Both the position numbers and the translations under genes were made by a program. Under the pieces are notes generated by a model that saw nothing but the letters and a program-made list of their open reading frames with translations, was not told the DNA's origin and searched no databases. Positions 10,728 through 22,336 of a DNA stretch of 64,000 nucleotides are shown here, piece after piece; within the stretch, counting starts at the first letter, position 1, and the number at the start of each line of letters is the position of its first letter. Origin of the DNA: Heterocephalus glaber (lineage: Eukaryota > Chordata > Mammalia > Rodentia > Bathyergidae); NCBI RefSeq assembly GCF_000247695.1, contig NW_004624776.1, positions 8,477,316-8,541,315 of the forward strand, given 5' to 3'.

Positions 10728-12910
10728 ACTTGACTTTGAGTCTTGTCCCCAGAGGTTCTGGTTTAATGGGTATGGGGTTATTAAAAGCCCCTATGTGACT
10801 CTAAACTGGAATTGGCAGCTCCAAGACTGAGAGGCACCCAGTTCCTTCTTCATGGTCTGGGGCTCAGCCGGTCTTTCGGTGAGATCAGGGTTCTCCAAGA
10901 ATGGGGAACCTTGCAGAAGTGCACCTCCCCTGTGGAGATGCTCCCACAGGAGTATGCCAGGCATCTGCCACATGTTCATCTCCTCCACCTCCTTCCGGGG
11001 GAGCACACTGTGACTGCTGCCACTTTTAACTGCCCAGCTGTCTGGGCCACTTTCATCAGAGGTGGCCTGTTTGCTGGAAACCAGTACCAGAGGTCACCAA
11101 GCTGAGTGATTTCTCAACATCTGCATGCCCTTTTGTGCCAGCTGAGGGAGGGCAGTGGGAGGGGCTGAGGGACCTGCCTTTCTCCTCCTGAAGAGCAGTT
11201 GGGGGCGGGGCAAAGGGGGGCAGTGGAGGCTGAGCGCAGGTGGTGGCTTAAGCAAAAGCCCCAGAGGGACCCCTGCTCCAACTGCCTGCTTTAGCTACAA
11301 ACTGACTTGTCCCTTTTCTACTTTCAATTAGCAGAATGCAGCCTGGTCTAGTCTATCCATCGCTTGCCTGGCCCTGTCCCTTGAGACCAGTGACATGCAT
11401 TTGTGAGGTGATAAGGGCAGCCTGCGCTCTAATGTCCAACCTTCCCTCTGAGTATCCTTAGAAGCCCTGAATGGGGCTCACCTGGGGCTCACCTCATTGA
11501 CATCTTTTAAAGTCCTAGCAGGCTGGGGCTGACACAGTCCCCTAAGAGCATCAGATCTTTGTTGGTTGTGTGTCTGTGTCGTCTTCACAGTGCTTTGTGG
11601 GATGTGGTTTTTCTCCTTAAGCAGACATTAAGGCCTTGTTTTCATAGAACAGAATCTCCCTGGTCTGGAACCTGGACTCAGGTCAGGCCGTATTTCTCTT
11701 CCATCTCTGCACATGTCTCCTCTCCACGGAGCAGGTACCCTGTAACTGATTAGACTGGAGTCAGGGCAAACACAGGAGCAGAGATCTCCAAGTGAGGGTC
11801 GGGAGATGGAGGGTGAAGGAGAGAGGAGTGGGAGAGCAGGTCAGATCCAAGGTGGGTGGAACTGCAGGCGTGGAAGGGTATGAGCCACCCCCATGGGGCA
11901 AGATGTGGAATCTTCACCAGAGGAGAAGCAGCCACAGTGCAGGATGGGTGAGGAAAGCAAAGACAGCCCAACACTGGAGATTCACACAGGACTGCGAGGA
12001 ATTGTGTGTGGAAAAGAGAGCAGTCAGTTGGGAAGCAGGGAAGGGGAGGCGAATTCTTGGGGGAGGGGGCACTCGATCTCAGATGTTCTCAGAGGAGGTG
12101 GCATTTGGTTGGGGTGCAGCTTGTGAGCAGGAATTTGACTGTTGTAGAACTTCGATGGACCAAGGAGAACAGGACCAGTCTCACGGCAAGCTGGGAGAAT
12201 CTGCATACACATTTAGGGCTTTTCCTCTTTACTTGTGAAATGACTTTTAAGGGCGACAGACTTTGTGGGGTCTTTGCTGCTGAAATGCCTTCATTTACTG
12301 TCCTCCAGGTTCCACTAAAATCAGGCACTCTGGGGTTTGGGGACAAGAGGACAGAGGAGCTGACCAAGGTCCCTTACATGTCAGAGTACAGTACTCCCTG
12401 CAGCCCAGGGATGTGGACTTTCAGGAGGAGGCTCAGGAACCTGGCTATTTAGAGTTTAGGTCTGGCACTCACAGAAGGGCGGTTGCTGTGTTCGTTGGCC
12501 TTGTACAACCTGCAGGATGATGGAAATCTTCCCAAAGCCCAGACAGTCTGGGGTTATCCCGAAGCAGATCTTTGAAGACCTCTCTTTAGTTTTCCTTTTC
12601 TTTGACCTTGTCTTTGCTTCGAAGATGTACTCTAAAGTCCTCTTAACTCATGATATTTTGCCCACTATTCTTACCTTGGGTCCATAGTTGTACTTTCTGT
12701 TGTTGTACTTCTTTTAGTCAGACCTAATCTCACTCCTGGCCCATCACTGCAGCAATCCTCTTATGAATGAAACCACAAGCCCAGCTCCTGGCTAGGGAGC
12801 AGGGAAACTGTGAGAGGACAGCACCCCACTCTCTACAGAAGAGGGGGATACAGCAAGCTCAGAAGTCACACTGGAGAAAGGTGAGGTAAAGTCTGCCGGC
12901 TGTGTATGAA
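10728..12910. other. 2.2 kb GC-richer sequence, no recognised feature
   Basis: No repeat I recognise. Overlapping open frames of up to 148 codons at 11792-12452 occupy several frames on both strands at once, as expected for G/A-rich DNA low in TA. No domain, signal peptide or conserved motif is visible. A G-rich stretch is at 11200-11225. Confidence 0.4.
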
Positions 12911-13456
12911 CAGTCGGCCCTCTGAGTCTGTGGGCTCTACAAACAACTGTGGACTCTAAATACTATTTTCAAAACTGTCACAGTTTGATGTGGTGGCACA
13001 CACCTGGAATCCCAGCAAGGACGGAGACTGAGGCAGGAGGGTCCTAAGTTCAAGTTCAGCTTGGGCAACTTAGAGACTTAGTAAGATCTTGTTTCAAAAT
13101 AAAAAAATAATAATATAAAAAAGAGGTGGTGGTGTAGCTCAGGGTAAAGGCCCTGGGTTCAATCCCCAGTACTGCAACACAATAAAACAAAAACCTGTGT
13201 CTGTATTAAACACAGTCTTTTTCTTGTCATCGTTCCCTAAACAATACAATATAAAAACTATTTACACAGCACTTACACTGTATCGATACTGTAAATCATG
13301 TAGAGATAGTGAGATGATTAAAAGTAATGGGAGGATATTATATGCAAATACTGTACTAGGATATTTTATATAAGGGACCTGAGAACATCTGTGGATTTGG
13401 GTATCCTCGGGGAAGTCCTGGAATCCACCTCTGGGGACACCAGGGGAGGACAATAC
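12911..13456 (-). mobile_element. MER2 (Tigger-type), split by a B1-dID
   Basis: Left part 12911-12982 (CAGTCGGCCCTCTGAG terminus) and right part 13194-13456 (TCTTTTTCTTGTCATCGTTC, ATTTTATATAAGGGACCTGAG, AGGGGAGGACAATACT) make one MER2 once the SINE is removed. The SINE is therefore younger. Confidence 0.8.
12983..13193 (+). mobile_element. B1-dID dimeric SINE
   Basis: A B1 monomer (GATGTGGTGGCACACACCTG to AGTAAGATCTTGTTTC) is joined through an A/T-rich linker to an ID-like half (GGTGGTGTAGCTCAGGG, GGTTCAATCCCCAGTACTG) and an A-rich tail. The fused order B1 then ID is the lineage-restricted rodent dimer. Confidence 0.8.
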
Positions 13457-13889
13457 TGCCTGTTTCAAGCCCAGGTTTTAGGAACTGAGTTGGAACCATC
13501 CCTGCAAGTGGATGGGAACTGGGCCCAGTAATAGGCGGTGGGCAAGCACCGAGGAAGTCTTGTCAATCCTAGGAAAAGACTGGAAAAGCAGCATTTGCTC
13601 AACATCCCATGCAAGGGACACTTGATTCCTAGTTCTTGTGATACAGTCTGATAACTTCATGAAGCTGCTACAGTTAGAAATGGAGGAGCTGAGCGGGCCT
13701 CTCCCTTCCCTTCATTGAGCTGTGGGCAGGACACCACCCTGGTGATTATCCATTTTAAGCCAAGGAAGGGGTGATGCCCGAGATGGCGCATCATTAGTTC
13801 CGACACCAGTGAGAGATGGAATGGGAGGCACCTGAAGTTAGAGGCGTCTGACCTTTTAAATACTGGAAGCCTGCGAGGTGTGGGTACTA
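13457..13889. other. No recognised feature
   Basis: Unique-looking. A 113-codon minus-strand frame at 13657-13998 is antisense to the candidate below and shows no domain. Confidence 0.4.
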
Positions 13890-14100
13890 ATGAAGAGTTC
13901 CTCTTCCTCCTCCTCCTGGAGCGCGCAAGCTGAGGCACCAGCCCAGAGCACGCCCAAGACACCACCACCACCTCCTTCTCGGAGGATTTCTCCACCACCA
14001 GTAGCAGCTTCTCCTACGCCCGGGCCTTACCCTTCCTCTTCCTTTTTCCCTTTGGCGTTCTGCCTGTTCCTGCTGCTACCTTCCGATGATCTTCAATAAA
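13890..14100 (+). other. Ser/Pro-rich open frame ending on AATAAA (terminal exon or retrocopy candidate)
   Basis: From ATG at 13890 the frame runs about 69 codons to TAA at 14097-14099, and that stop lies inside an AATAAA at 14095-14100. The product would begin with a run of about seven serines, then a five-proline run, then a hydrophobic C-terminus with FCLFLLL. The segment holds more CpG dinucleotides (GAGCGCGCAAG, ACGCCCGGG) than its surroundings, as exons sometimes do. A second frame (13998-14081) is open to TGA. I recognise no protein. No poly(A) tail or target-site duplication follows, which argues against a recent retrocopy. The triplet-rich composition makes a chance open frame plausible. 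Confidence 0.2.
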
Positions 14101-16481
14101 CGTAGCTTCTTACTACTTAACTACGAAGTGTGTGCTTAGCAATTCTTTCCTTGACGTGCACAAGAACCTGGACTATTTTTGCTCATTCAATTGTAACAAG
14201 TCTTCATAACAGGAACACATAACTTCCCACCCCCACCCCCGAGGTCCAGTGTGTAGGAAGACACTGAGCCTATTACAAGCGCCCCCTCCCAAATAATAAA
14301 TACTTGCTAAACTGTGTCTCCCTAAATACGATGCCCCTCTGATGATGTTTAGAGCTTTGCGCAAGAGTAGCAGAGCATGGGAGTCATGTTCCTAGTTGTT
14401 CACAGCTTGTTGGGGGTGAGGGGTATGGGGGAGGAACTACAAAATTCTTTTTCCCCCTTGTTCTGAGATTAGTATTGAATATTTGTGGTGTCATTTATTT
14501 GAGGACAGTGTATAGAAAACAGTCCCCTCTTGGTACCTTTTCTCCAAATCATTTGTGACCAATCTTTATTTCTTCTGATGTGTATCTTTTCCCTGCTGGG
14601 CAATACTGCAGAACATTCTTCTAGTCTTTGCAGTCTTGGAAACCACACTAAGTGTGGGACTTGTCCTTGGGATGGAAGTTGGAGGGGCTTTGCACTTCCA
14701 CACTTCCTCAGGAAAACCTGTCTCTTGTACCCACATCTTACAGCTACCTAAATGTCTAGTTAGTGCAAGATCAGTCCAACCAATGATTGCTTCTGCTCTC
14801 CATAATGGAGTAGAATATTAAAAGCAGAGTTGCCTCAAAGACTGGGGAGAGTGGACACGGAAGAGTGTTAATAAACTTTCCTTCTCTCCGTTATTTCCCT
14901 AAGGTGCTGAGACCTGTCAAGGGTTTGATTTTGTGTCTCCTGCTATTGATTTTTTGCATAGCTGTGTATTGCTGAGAGAGAATCCCAATGGAAGGAGTTG
15001 AGGGTCCTTGTCTAATTTCCTCCTCACTAGCTGAACTGTCCCATTGGGGCAAATCTCACTGGGGTAATAGAGTTGCCGCTGTCAAACTTCCTCTGCTCTC
15101 ATTCTATTCTGATGTATGGGAGTCGTTGTGTTGAAGGCACTTATTTTCCAAGAATAAAAACCTAAGGGTTTGGTCCCCAACCCAGAAGGAGAGGGAGAGT
15201 GAAATTACAACCTGCAGGCAGTTTGCATCTTTCCCCAACAGTAAGCACACACCATGTTATGAATAATAAAACCATAGCTTCGTAACTCTCTTTCTCTCAG
15301 GAGCACAGAGCAGTTTGCCAACATGATCATATCAATCCTTACAATATTTATATAAGGCAGGCAGGAGGCTTGACACCTCCCTGTGGACTCCCCCAGCCCT
15401 CATCTAGAGAACAGAATGTGGTTTTCCTTTTCCTTTGGCCATCTTGGCTCAGCAGCAACCAGCCCATAAGCCCTTGCCTGGTCCCTGCTTCATGTTGTCT
15501 TTATAAAAAATACACTATCTGGATGGGAATAATTAAGAATATTAAAATATCTTGCTTTACCAACTGAGAGAGGAAACAAAATGAGTCCCAGGGATGCATC
15601 TCAAAAGGAGTGAATATGTTACAGACACTAAATGCACCTCAGCCATCTGCTCCTGCACTTACTCTGCTCTGCACTGCAGTGACCCCAGCATCCACGTGCC
15701 AGGCAGGCTCCAGCTGGCACCATTCAATCTATCACTGCCCCCAACATCGGGGTGTGTATTCCTGGTGCAACCCAACAGCAGGGGCCCCCAGCAGATCTGC
15801 AACAAAGAAACTCTACTTTCCATCAGGTTTGGTCTAGAGCTCAGCAAATCTGCAGAATTTTAGTTCCTCCTTGTCCACATTTCTCACTTCCTCCTCCCCT
15901 TTCTCGTTCTCAGGACTCTTTCTTCCAACCTCTTTGTATTTTATCTGATCTTCAACCTTTGCTGAATCTTCCCTTCTTTACTCTTTCTGGTTTTTCTTTT
16001 TTGTTTATCTTTTCTGTTTATCTTTTTTGCCTTTCTTGTATGCAGGAATAGGAAATCTTTTAGTAAAAGCTGGTGCAGTTTACATATAGATTTCTGATCA
16101 CACAGTCTGTACTGGACATTGCCAAGCTCTCATTTGCTAATGTGTTGGAAAGCACCGATAAGTGGCTGTTATAAGGTATGATTCTCTAAACATCTAATAG
16201 ACGTATTTCCATGCACCTCAATAGCTTTGGGCAAGTTGGTGTGACTGGTGTTTGACTATAATCTTTTTACATTTTAGACATAAAAATGTGGTTAAGGCTT
16301 AGATCAAATTCTCTTCTTATTGCTCAGTATTTTTGGATGTGGTGTGTGGTTTTCTTCATCTGTTTATATTGCTATCTGGATAATTTTTAAATCAAAGAAA
16401 TAAATCACAAAAGTTCTCAAATAGTTTTTATCTCAATTAATTAATATTTTAGGGTTCTCATATAAGAGGAAATATGTGTTA
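14101..16481. other. 2.4 kb, no recognised feature
   Basis: Unique-looking. T-rich pyrimidine tract at 15880-16040. Several 60-99 codon frames without domains. Confidence 0.4.
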
Positions 16482-16603
16482 TTTAACTTTCTGAGGGCCA
16501 GGGATTTAGCTCAGTGGCTCTGCCCCCTGCCTCACAAGTGCAAGGACCTGAGTTTGATCCCCGGTACCAAAAAAAAAAAAAAAGAAATTTTCAATTTTCT
16601 GAG
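16482..16603 (+). mobile_element. ID SINE with imperfect TSD
   Basis: Body 16496-16585: GGCCAGGGATTTAGCTCAG (A box), AGTTTGATCCCCGGTACC (B box) and an A-run of about 15. Flanks TTTAACTTTCTGAG (16482-16495) and TTCAATTTTCTGAG (16590-16603) match at most positions, consistent with a diverged target-site duplication. Confidence 0.85.
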
Positions 16604-16795
16604 TCTTGCTTATTTTGCTTAATGTGATGGTGTCCAGTTCCAACTGTTATTCTGCAGATGATGTGATTTTGTTTTTATTTATGGCTGAATAATGTTCCAT
16701 TGTATATATACACTACATTTTCTTTATTCATTTTAAATAATGTTTAGTTATTTTCATTTAATGTATCAATAGATCTCTAGTGGGAATTTTTAAAA
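16604..16795 (-). mobile_element. L1 ORF2/3' UTR fragment
   Basis: Inverted L1 landmarks TATGGCTGAATAATGTTCCATTG and GTGTCCAGTTCCAACTG. The ID above inserted at or beside its edge. Confidence 0.6.
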
Positions 16796-16844
16796 GAAAC
16801 ATCTTTTATTCTGTTTAGCTGATATACTAGTTACTTGACTCCTC

Positions 16845-16957
16845 CAATCACAGACACTAAAGGGGAAGTTTCAGGAGACAGGGACCTTGCTTGTGTTTGT
16901 GTCATTGTAATACAGCCTTAGCACATGGTAGGGTTCAGTAAATATTTGTTGAAAGGA
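16845..16957 (+). repeat. L2 LINE 3' end
   Basis: ACAGGGACCTTGCTTGTG, GCCTTAGCACATGGTAGG and TCAGTAAATATTTGTTGAAAGG match the L2 3' terminal pattern. Confidence 0.6.
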
Positions 16958-17164
16958 CTAACAAGCAAGTCAGTTGAGTTGCCATGAAAGCCTCTCAAAG
17001 ACTCTGCAGGAACCCAGAGCTGCAGGAATGTTCCTCTGTGATGCTCCCCATGGAGCAGAGGAAGGTTTTGCTGGAACAGCAGAAGACCAGAGAAAGTAGA
17101 AGTCACTGTGGTCTTGTCCAGATGTCTCCACCTATGTGCTGTTTGAAAGGGCACATTTCTGTTT

Positions 17165-17290
17165 AGTGTATTGTGTACTGAAACTTCTGCTATGTGTCAA
17201 ACACTGCTAAATCCCAGGGACACCAAGATAAACATGGCATTGTCTGCTCTGAAATAACTCAGCATGTAACAAGGGAAAGAGTACTTTCTT
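17165..17290. repeat. L2 LINE fragment
   Basis: CTGCTATGTGTCAAACACTGC and GGGACACCAAGATAAACATGG resemble L2. Confidence 0.45.
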
Positions 17291-18043
17291 AAACTAAAAT
17301 GTTATACAAGCTATGTTAAATTTTCAGTTAAATTTTGAGTGAACCAGTGTTTTATTTAAAAAATATGTCTGATGAGCCCATCTGTGTGGATGATCCTTCT
17401 GGGTGTATCTGCATTTCCTGAATCTGTTGTCCTAGAAAAGCACATGAACAGTTACCACTCTTTCAGGTGGTGCCTGGAGGGCATGTTAGTTGGGCCAAAT
17501 CCATTTTTCCTTCTCCTCTTTGAATCTTTGCCCTTTTCATGTCCCAGCATCAGGTCTTCAGAGCTATGCCTGGGATCTTTGATAAGCATGATCACTAGGC
17601 ACAAGTGATCTTTCTTTTTCAATTTGTCACAAGAGCTGGAGTCTTATGAAGACTGGTTGGTTTTACTCCATGACCCCATTGTTGCTTTAGGGGAAGGGCT
17701 CCTTTCTAGTAGAGTCCTGAGAAGCATGTGGTTGAGATTATGCATCCAGAAGGGCCCTTCTGTTTAAAAACACTCAGACCAATGAGCCCAGGCACTTCCT
17801 GCCTCCTACCGTCGGGTCTCAGCAGGACAAGACCTTGCCCAACATGGAAACTCAGACTCTTGGATGAAAATAAGACCAAAGGCAGTTAACATCTTGCCTA
17901 ATGCTGGTACTCTCCCCTCAAGATTCCTGATAAATGGTCATAGAGTTTATGTTCTAATAGATGACAAAGAGCTCTCTATCTCTGGAGAATGTCATTTCCA
18001 ATTCTGAGCACTTTGGTATGTTAGAGAGTTTCTAATAGAAAGT
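17291..18043. other. No recognised feature
   Basis: Unique-looking, no open frame of note. Confidence 0.4.
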
Positions 18044-18449
18044 TGTATTAGTCACTTTCTCACCACTGGGACAAAACACTCAACATCTGCAACTTAAAGG
18101 GAGAGAGGTTTATTTTGGCTCACAGTTTCAGAGGATAACATGATTGTCTATGATTTGGGTGCAAGGCAGAAACAGCATGGTAGAAAGGCCTGGTGGAAGA
18201 AAGCTGCTCAACCCATGGTAGCCAAGAAGCAGAACAAGAAGGGAAAAGCTGAGGGCAAATGTGTACCTTTCCAGGTCACACCTCTAGTGACCGGTCCCCA
18301 CTTCCTGATAACTGCACACTGAGCTATGAACTCACCAGTGGATCAGCCCACTGATGAGCATAGCACAGCTGTGGTCTAATCACTTTCCAAAAGCCCCATC
18401 TATGAAAACATGGCACTTTTGGGAACATTTCAGATCCAAAAACATATCA
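18044..18449 (-). mobile_element. MaLR/ORR1-type solo LTR
   Basis: Starts TGTATTAGTCACTTTCTCACC, with GAGAGAGGTTTATTTTGGCTC (inverted polyadenylation region). It ends near CAGATCCAAAAACATATCA. Same family as the copies at 26278, 34705 and 62323. Confidence 0.75.
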
Positions 18450-18744
18450 AAAGTTGGTTTTTGTTTACTGAGCTAAAAAATGCCCTCCTTGCCATTTCTT
18501 GAATACCTCCTTTGCCTGTCCTTCTACATCTACTCAGTCTTTCCTCCTCTTCTGTCTTTTTACTAAAGCAAAACCCACTTTATTCCTCCTTCCTCACAAT
18601 GCCTTAAGTTATTTCAGGCCAAGAAGACAGTTCCTATCTCTTCATTTTCTCCCTTCCAAACTGAGCATTGGCAGAGCCTCCACCATGTACACATGTTGAT
18701 GAGAATGCTTTGAAGTGAATGTTACTTTTCGGTTGTCGTAGACC

Positions 18745-19185
18745 AGCACATAATGTTATGCCTCGAGTGGGAATACGGTTGGTTCCCTCCACAACTCAGG
18801 TCAAACTGTGACTGCTATTGTGGCGGTGCTGGGAGGCAAGGCCTGAGAGGTGGTTGTGTGAAGAGGGACTCATGCATTTTTTTCTTGTGAGTGAGCTTTT
18901 CTTCCCCCTCAGTACTGGGGATTGAACCCAGGACCTTCACACTAAGCCACATCCCCAGCCTTTTACTTAAAACAGAATCTCACTGAGTTGCCTAGGCAGG
19001 ACTTGAACTTTCTATCTTCATGCCTTAGCAAAGTTCTGGGATTAGTGAGTAAGTTCTTGCTCTTTTGAAGCTAGATAAATTACTAAGAGAGTGAATTGTT
19101 ATAAAACAAGTCCACCCCCCACATTTTGTCGTTTTTTGTGCCTTCTTCCCTCCATGAGGTGAAACAGCAAGAGGCCCTCATCTGA
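18745..19185 (+). mobile_element. MaLR LTR split by a B1-dID
   Basis: Left part 18745-18886 (GGCGGTGCTGGGAGGCAAGG) and right part 19054-19185 (GTTCTTGCTCTTTTGAAGC, GAGGTGAAACAGCAAGAGG) are in MaLR LTR order around the SINE. Confidence 0.6.
18887..19053 (-). mobile_element. B1-dID dimeric SINE
   Basis: Inverted ID half (CAGTACTGGGGATTGAACCC, AAGCCACATCCCCAGCC) is followed by an inverted B1 half (CAGAATCTCACTGAGTTGCC, TTCTGGGATTA). Flanks GTGAGTGAG (18887-18895) and GTGAGTAAG (19045-19053) look like an 8-of-9 target-site duplication. Confidence 0.8.
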
Positions 19186-20848
19186 AAACAAACTAAGGCC
19201 GTTGCTGTTATTTATTTTATAGGTTCTATATTTTTACTTAATGGAGCCTACAATTACATGAGCTTTTCAAAGCAACCATATCACTGTGTTGGATCACATA
19301 AGCCTTTTGCAAAACAGAAACAAAAAGCTCCAGATATTTTGGAAATAGAAATTGCAATTAAACCAAGTCTCCCTTGTTATGCTACTGTGCAATCAATTTA
19401 TGGACATAAATATGTTGGCACAATATCAGCTGTATTGGCATAGGATATTTTATTTTCTTCAGATTAGTCCCAAGCTAGTTTGTGGTTTGTCCCACTAATC
19501 AAAGCCCTGCCTTTCTAACCCTGCTCGCCAACTGGAACACGAAGCTTCCAGCTTCAGTGACCCTACCTGAACTGAGACAACATCTCTGCTTCCTTTTGAT
19601 CCTACCTAGTACCAAGCAAAGAATGTGGGAAAAGGCTATTCCCAACTAATATTTGTTGCATGACTGAATGAAATAATGCACTGTACAAGGCTTTACCAGC
19701 AATGACTGTCAAAACAATTCAAGGTTGCCATTTAACAAATACACTCTTTGCATCTTTTATGTTCTAGCCACTGAGATTTTTGTCATACAAAGACCATAAG
19801 TTCATTTTAATCATGAAAAATTCCCATACATTCTGGAGAACATTAAACAATATTCTCTGTTTAAAGAAAGGGGTTAGGTGATGGTATTTGTCATAATAAT
19901 TTAACTGCTAGAACTACTCTCAAAACACACCAGGATGAGAGTATTATCTTTCCAATATGCTGGCATAAAAAAAAAATTGAGAAAAACAGATTGAGCATAA
20001 TCATAGCCCATGACACCAGCAGTTTATATGTAATCAGTACAGTCAGAAATGTGGCTTTGAGTACTTTGTCCTTCCAGCGTATGAGGACCAGGCAAGAGAC
20101 AGGAAAATGCTTGTGAATTACTGAAACCAGCAAAAACATGCAAGAGAAGAGGAGGGCTGCTTTCACCATCCATTTCTGTGTCTGTAATTATCAAGCACTT
20201 CTTTTCCTTTTACATCTTGCCGCTTCTAGGACCACCACCAGACCTCAGGAACCCTGGATGCACTGGTTTACTGATATTTCACTGAGACCCATAGTTGGCC
20301 CCAGCCTTGGGTGACTGAATTAAAAAAAAAACTTGAAGGAAAGACTGGTAATTGTTGGGTGGAGTGATGTTTGCACTCCTCGGATCCCTTGCCTAGGTTA
20401 GAACAGGTGCCACCTCAGGTCCACAGTCCCCACGGCCCACATGATCCACACAGTGGCCTGCTTGTCTTCAGGAGTCTTCCAGGCTCTGCTTCATCAAGGA
20501 CTGAAAGGCATGCAGGTGTTCTACAAGGTGAACAGATAAGAGGAAACACTCACAGAGCAGGAAAATGCATGGGCTTAGCTCCCAGAAGTTAAAATGGCAA
20601 ATCATTTCACTTTCTTAGCTTCCCAGCTACTCCAAGCCCTGGAATGAGAATGCTCAACATCTTGGCTAATAGGGACAGTCAGGTGGGGTTTCATTTCCTC
20701 TTTTATGAAATTTTCCTTTAGAGTCAGAAAGGCATTTGGAAAAAGATATATTGAATCACTTAATTAAAGTAAGGCTTATACTGGGTGGGATTTCAATAAC
20801 GCATATTAAAAAAGAAAGCCATAAATTGTATAATAGTGTAATTCACAC
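19186..20848. other. No recognised feature
   Basis: AT-rich to moderate. A 61-codon plus frame at 19258-19443 and a hydrophobic 92-codon minus frame at 19891-20169 resemble no family I know. Confidence 0.4.
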
Positions 20849-21033
20849 AAGGCATGGTGATAGATACCTGTAATCCTAGCTACTCAGGAGACTGAGGCAG
20901 GAGGATCACAAATTTGAGGCTAGCCTGGGCAATTTAGCAAGACTGTCTCAACATAAAATAAAAAAAGACCTGGGAGGTAACTCAGTGATAAAGCACTCCC
21001 TAGCATAGTTAAGATCCTAGGTTCCAGTTTCAC
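20849..21033 (+). mobile_element. B1-dID dimeric SINE
   Basis: B1 half (GGCATGGTGATAGATACCTG to AGCAAGACTGTCTC), A-rich linker, then ID half (GGGAGGTAACTCAGTGATA). Its 3' tail leads into the GA array. Confidence 0.8.
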
Positions 21034-21071
<38 letters not shown>

Positions 21072-21145
21072 AGAGGAGGTAGGGGGTAGGGGAGAGTGGA
21101 ACAGAGGGAAGGAGAGGAGAGGAGAGGAGAGGCAAGGCGAGGAGA
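21034..21145 (+). repeat. (GA)n and (GGAGA)n array
   Basis: Near-pure GA repeats to 21075, then G/A-rich pentamer-like units (GGAGA). Positioned as an expansion of the B1-dID tail. Confidence 0.95.
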
Positions 21146-21173
21146 GCACAGAATGGGTCAACGTGGTGACACT

Positions 21174-21308
21174 AACCGTAGTGGTGGTTCGTGCTCATGT
21201 CCCAGCTACTTGGGAGGCTGAGGCAAGAGGATCATTTGAGTCTACAAGTTCAAGATCAGCTTGGGCAACAGAGCAAGACTGTCTCAGAAAACAAACAAAC
21301 AAACAAAA
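21174..21308 (+). mobile_element. B1 SINE
   Basis: GTGGTGGTTCGTGCTCATG, CCCAGCTACTTGGGAGGCTG, GAGCAAGACTGTCTC and a CAAA-rich tail. Monomeric, with no ID half. Confidence 0.85.
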
Positions 21309-21390
21309 GCAACAAATGTAACTCCTGCTCCCCAGTGCTTCCTTGCACGCTATGGAGGTAATGATGGGCATGCTGAGTTAAGTTGCTAGG

Positions 21391-21900
21391 TGTGGCAGAC
21401 CACCATGGCCACAGTCAGAGCAGGCTGTAATATGGAGCAGGCATTTTCTACTCATAATTGGCTATAATGTACTCAGAGCTGGACCAAAGCCTACATGGCT
21501 AACAGGAGCAGGTGGGAAAGCACCAAAGACTAGTACGGCTTCCTCGACAAAGGCTGCCGCAGAGTCTAAGTCTTGATCTGTGAAGCTGCAGGGTTCCTAG
21601 TGATGTAACACTGCCATAAGGATCTAATAGCTCCAATCCACATTCCTTTTCCAGAGCTTCCCATCCCTTAATTATTTTCAGTAACTGACTAGTTAACCAT
21701 AAATGACCTTTGGTCAGTTCTGCAAGGATGTCTGATCCTATCTACAAACCTTGCCTGTGTCAGCTGATATCACCGGATGCCACACGAGTCCCTCTACCCT
21801 ATTTTTATCCACACCTGTATAATCAATAAATACTGACAGACCTGGTTGCTTGTGGTCCTTGCCATATGCTTGGTCTCAGTGCCACACACTTGGCTTGGCC
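21391..21900 (+). mobile_element. Probable solo retroviral (ERV) LTR
   Basis: Begins TGTGGCAGACCACC. Near its 3' part a TATA-like TATTTTTATCC (about 21800) precedes an AATAAA at 21825-21830 and then TGGTTGCTTGTGGTCCTTGC, the U3-R-U5 layout of a retroviral LTR. No gag, pol or env sequence and no clear primer-binding site follows, so it would be a solo LTR. The right boundary is uncertain. Confidence 0.4.
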
Positions 21901-22154
21901 CATCCCAGTTCCCTGATATCTGTTTAAGTTTTGTTTTTGTGTCTTTCTTTTGCCTTGTATCATATTGCTTTCCAGGAGATCAGGGCTTGAGGCTGGGGAT
22001 CCAATAGCTAGGGACAGAAGCTGATGAACACTCAGCCTGGACACTGTGTGTCTCTGAACAACCAGCCACCCTGTGCACTTTGTCCCATCCTGTTGACTCC
22101 TGGAGTTCTGTACTCTGGCAAAACAAGGTTTATACAGCAAAAAGTGCACATTTT

Positions 22155-22335
22155 GGGGTCCGCTACATATGGATTAAAATCCCACTGACCACTTAGTAGG
22201 TAGGAAATCATTAGCAAGACACTTGACACCGGCTTTTCCTATTGCAAAATGGCAGTCGTGCCATCTCCTAACTTTGGGAGAAGTACATCAGTGAACCTGT
22301 AAGTGCTCCTCTGGGCCTGGCACACAGTAGAGTAA
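22155..22335 (+). repeat. MIR SINE
   Basis: GGATTAAAATCCCACTGACC, CCACTTAGTAGGTAGGAAATC, CTATTGCAAAATGGCAG and GGGCCTGGCACACAGTAG match MIR order to the 3' end. Confidence 0.65.
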
Positions 22336-22336
22336 G

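Noticed and set aside
11792..12452. Two 148-codon plus frames
   Set aside because: Overlapping frames in stop-poor G/A-rich DNA, with no conserved motif and no repeat or gene structure.
19891..20169. Hydrophobic 92-codon minus frame considered as a chemoreceptor pseudogene
   Set aside because: AT-rich sequence produces hydrophobic codons. No taste- or vomeronasal-receptor motif could be matched.
22157..22170. TTTTGGGGTCCGCTAC considered as a retroviral primer-binding site after the LTR at 21391
   Set aside because: The sequence continues as a MIR SINE (ATTAAAATCCCACTGACC and onward), so the resemblance is coincidental.
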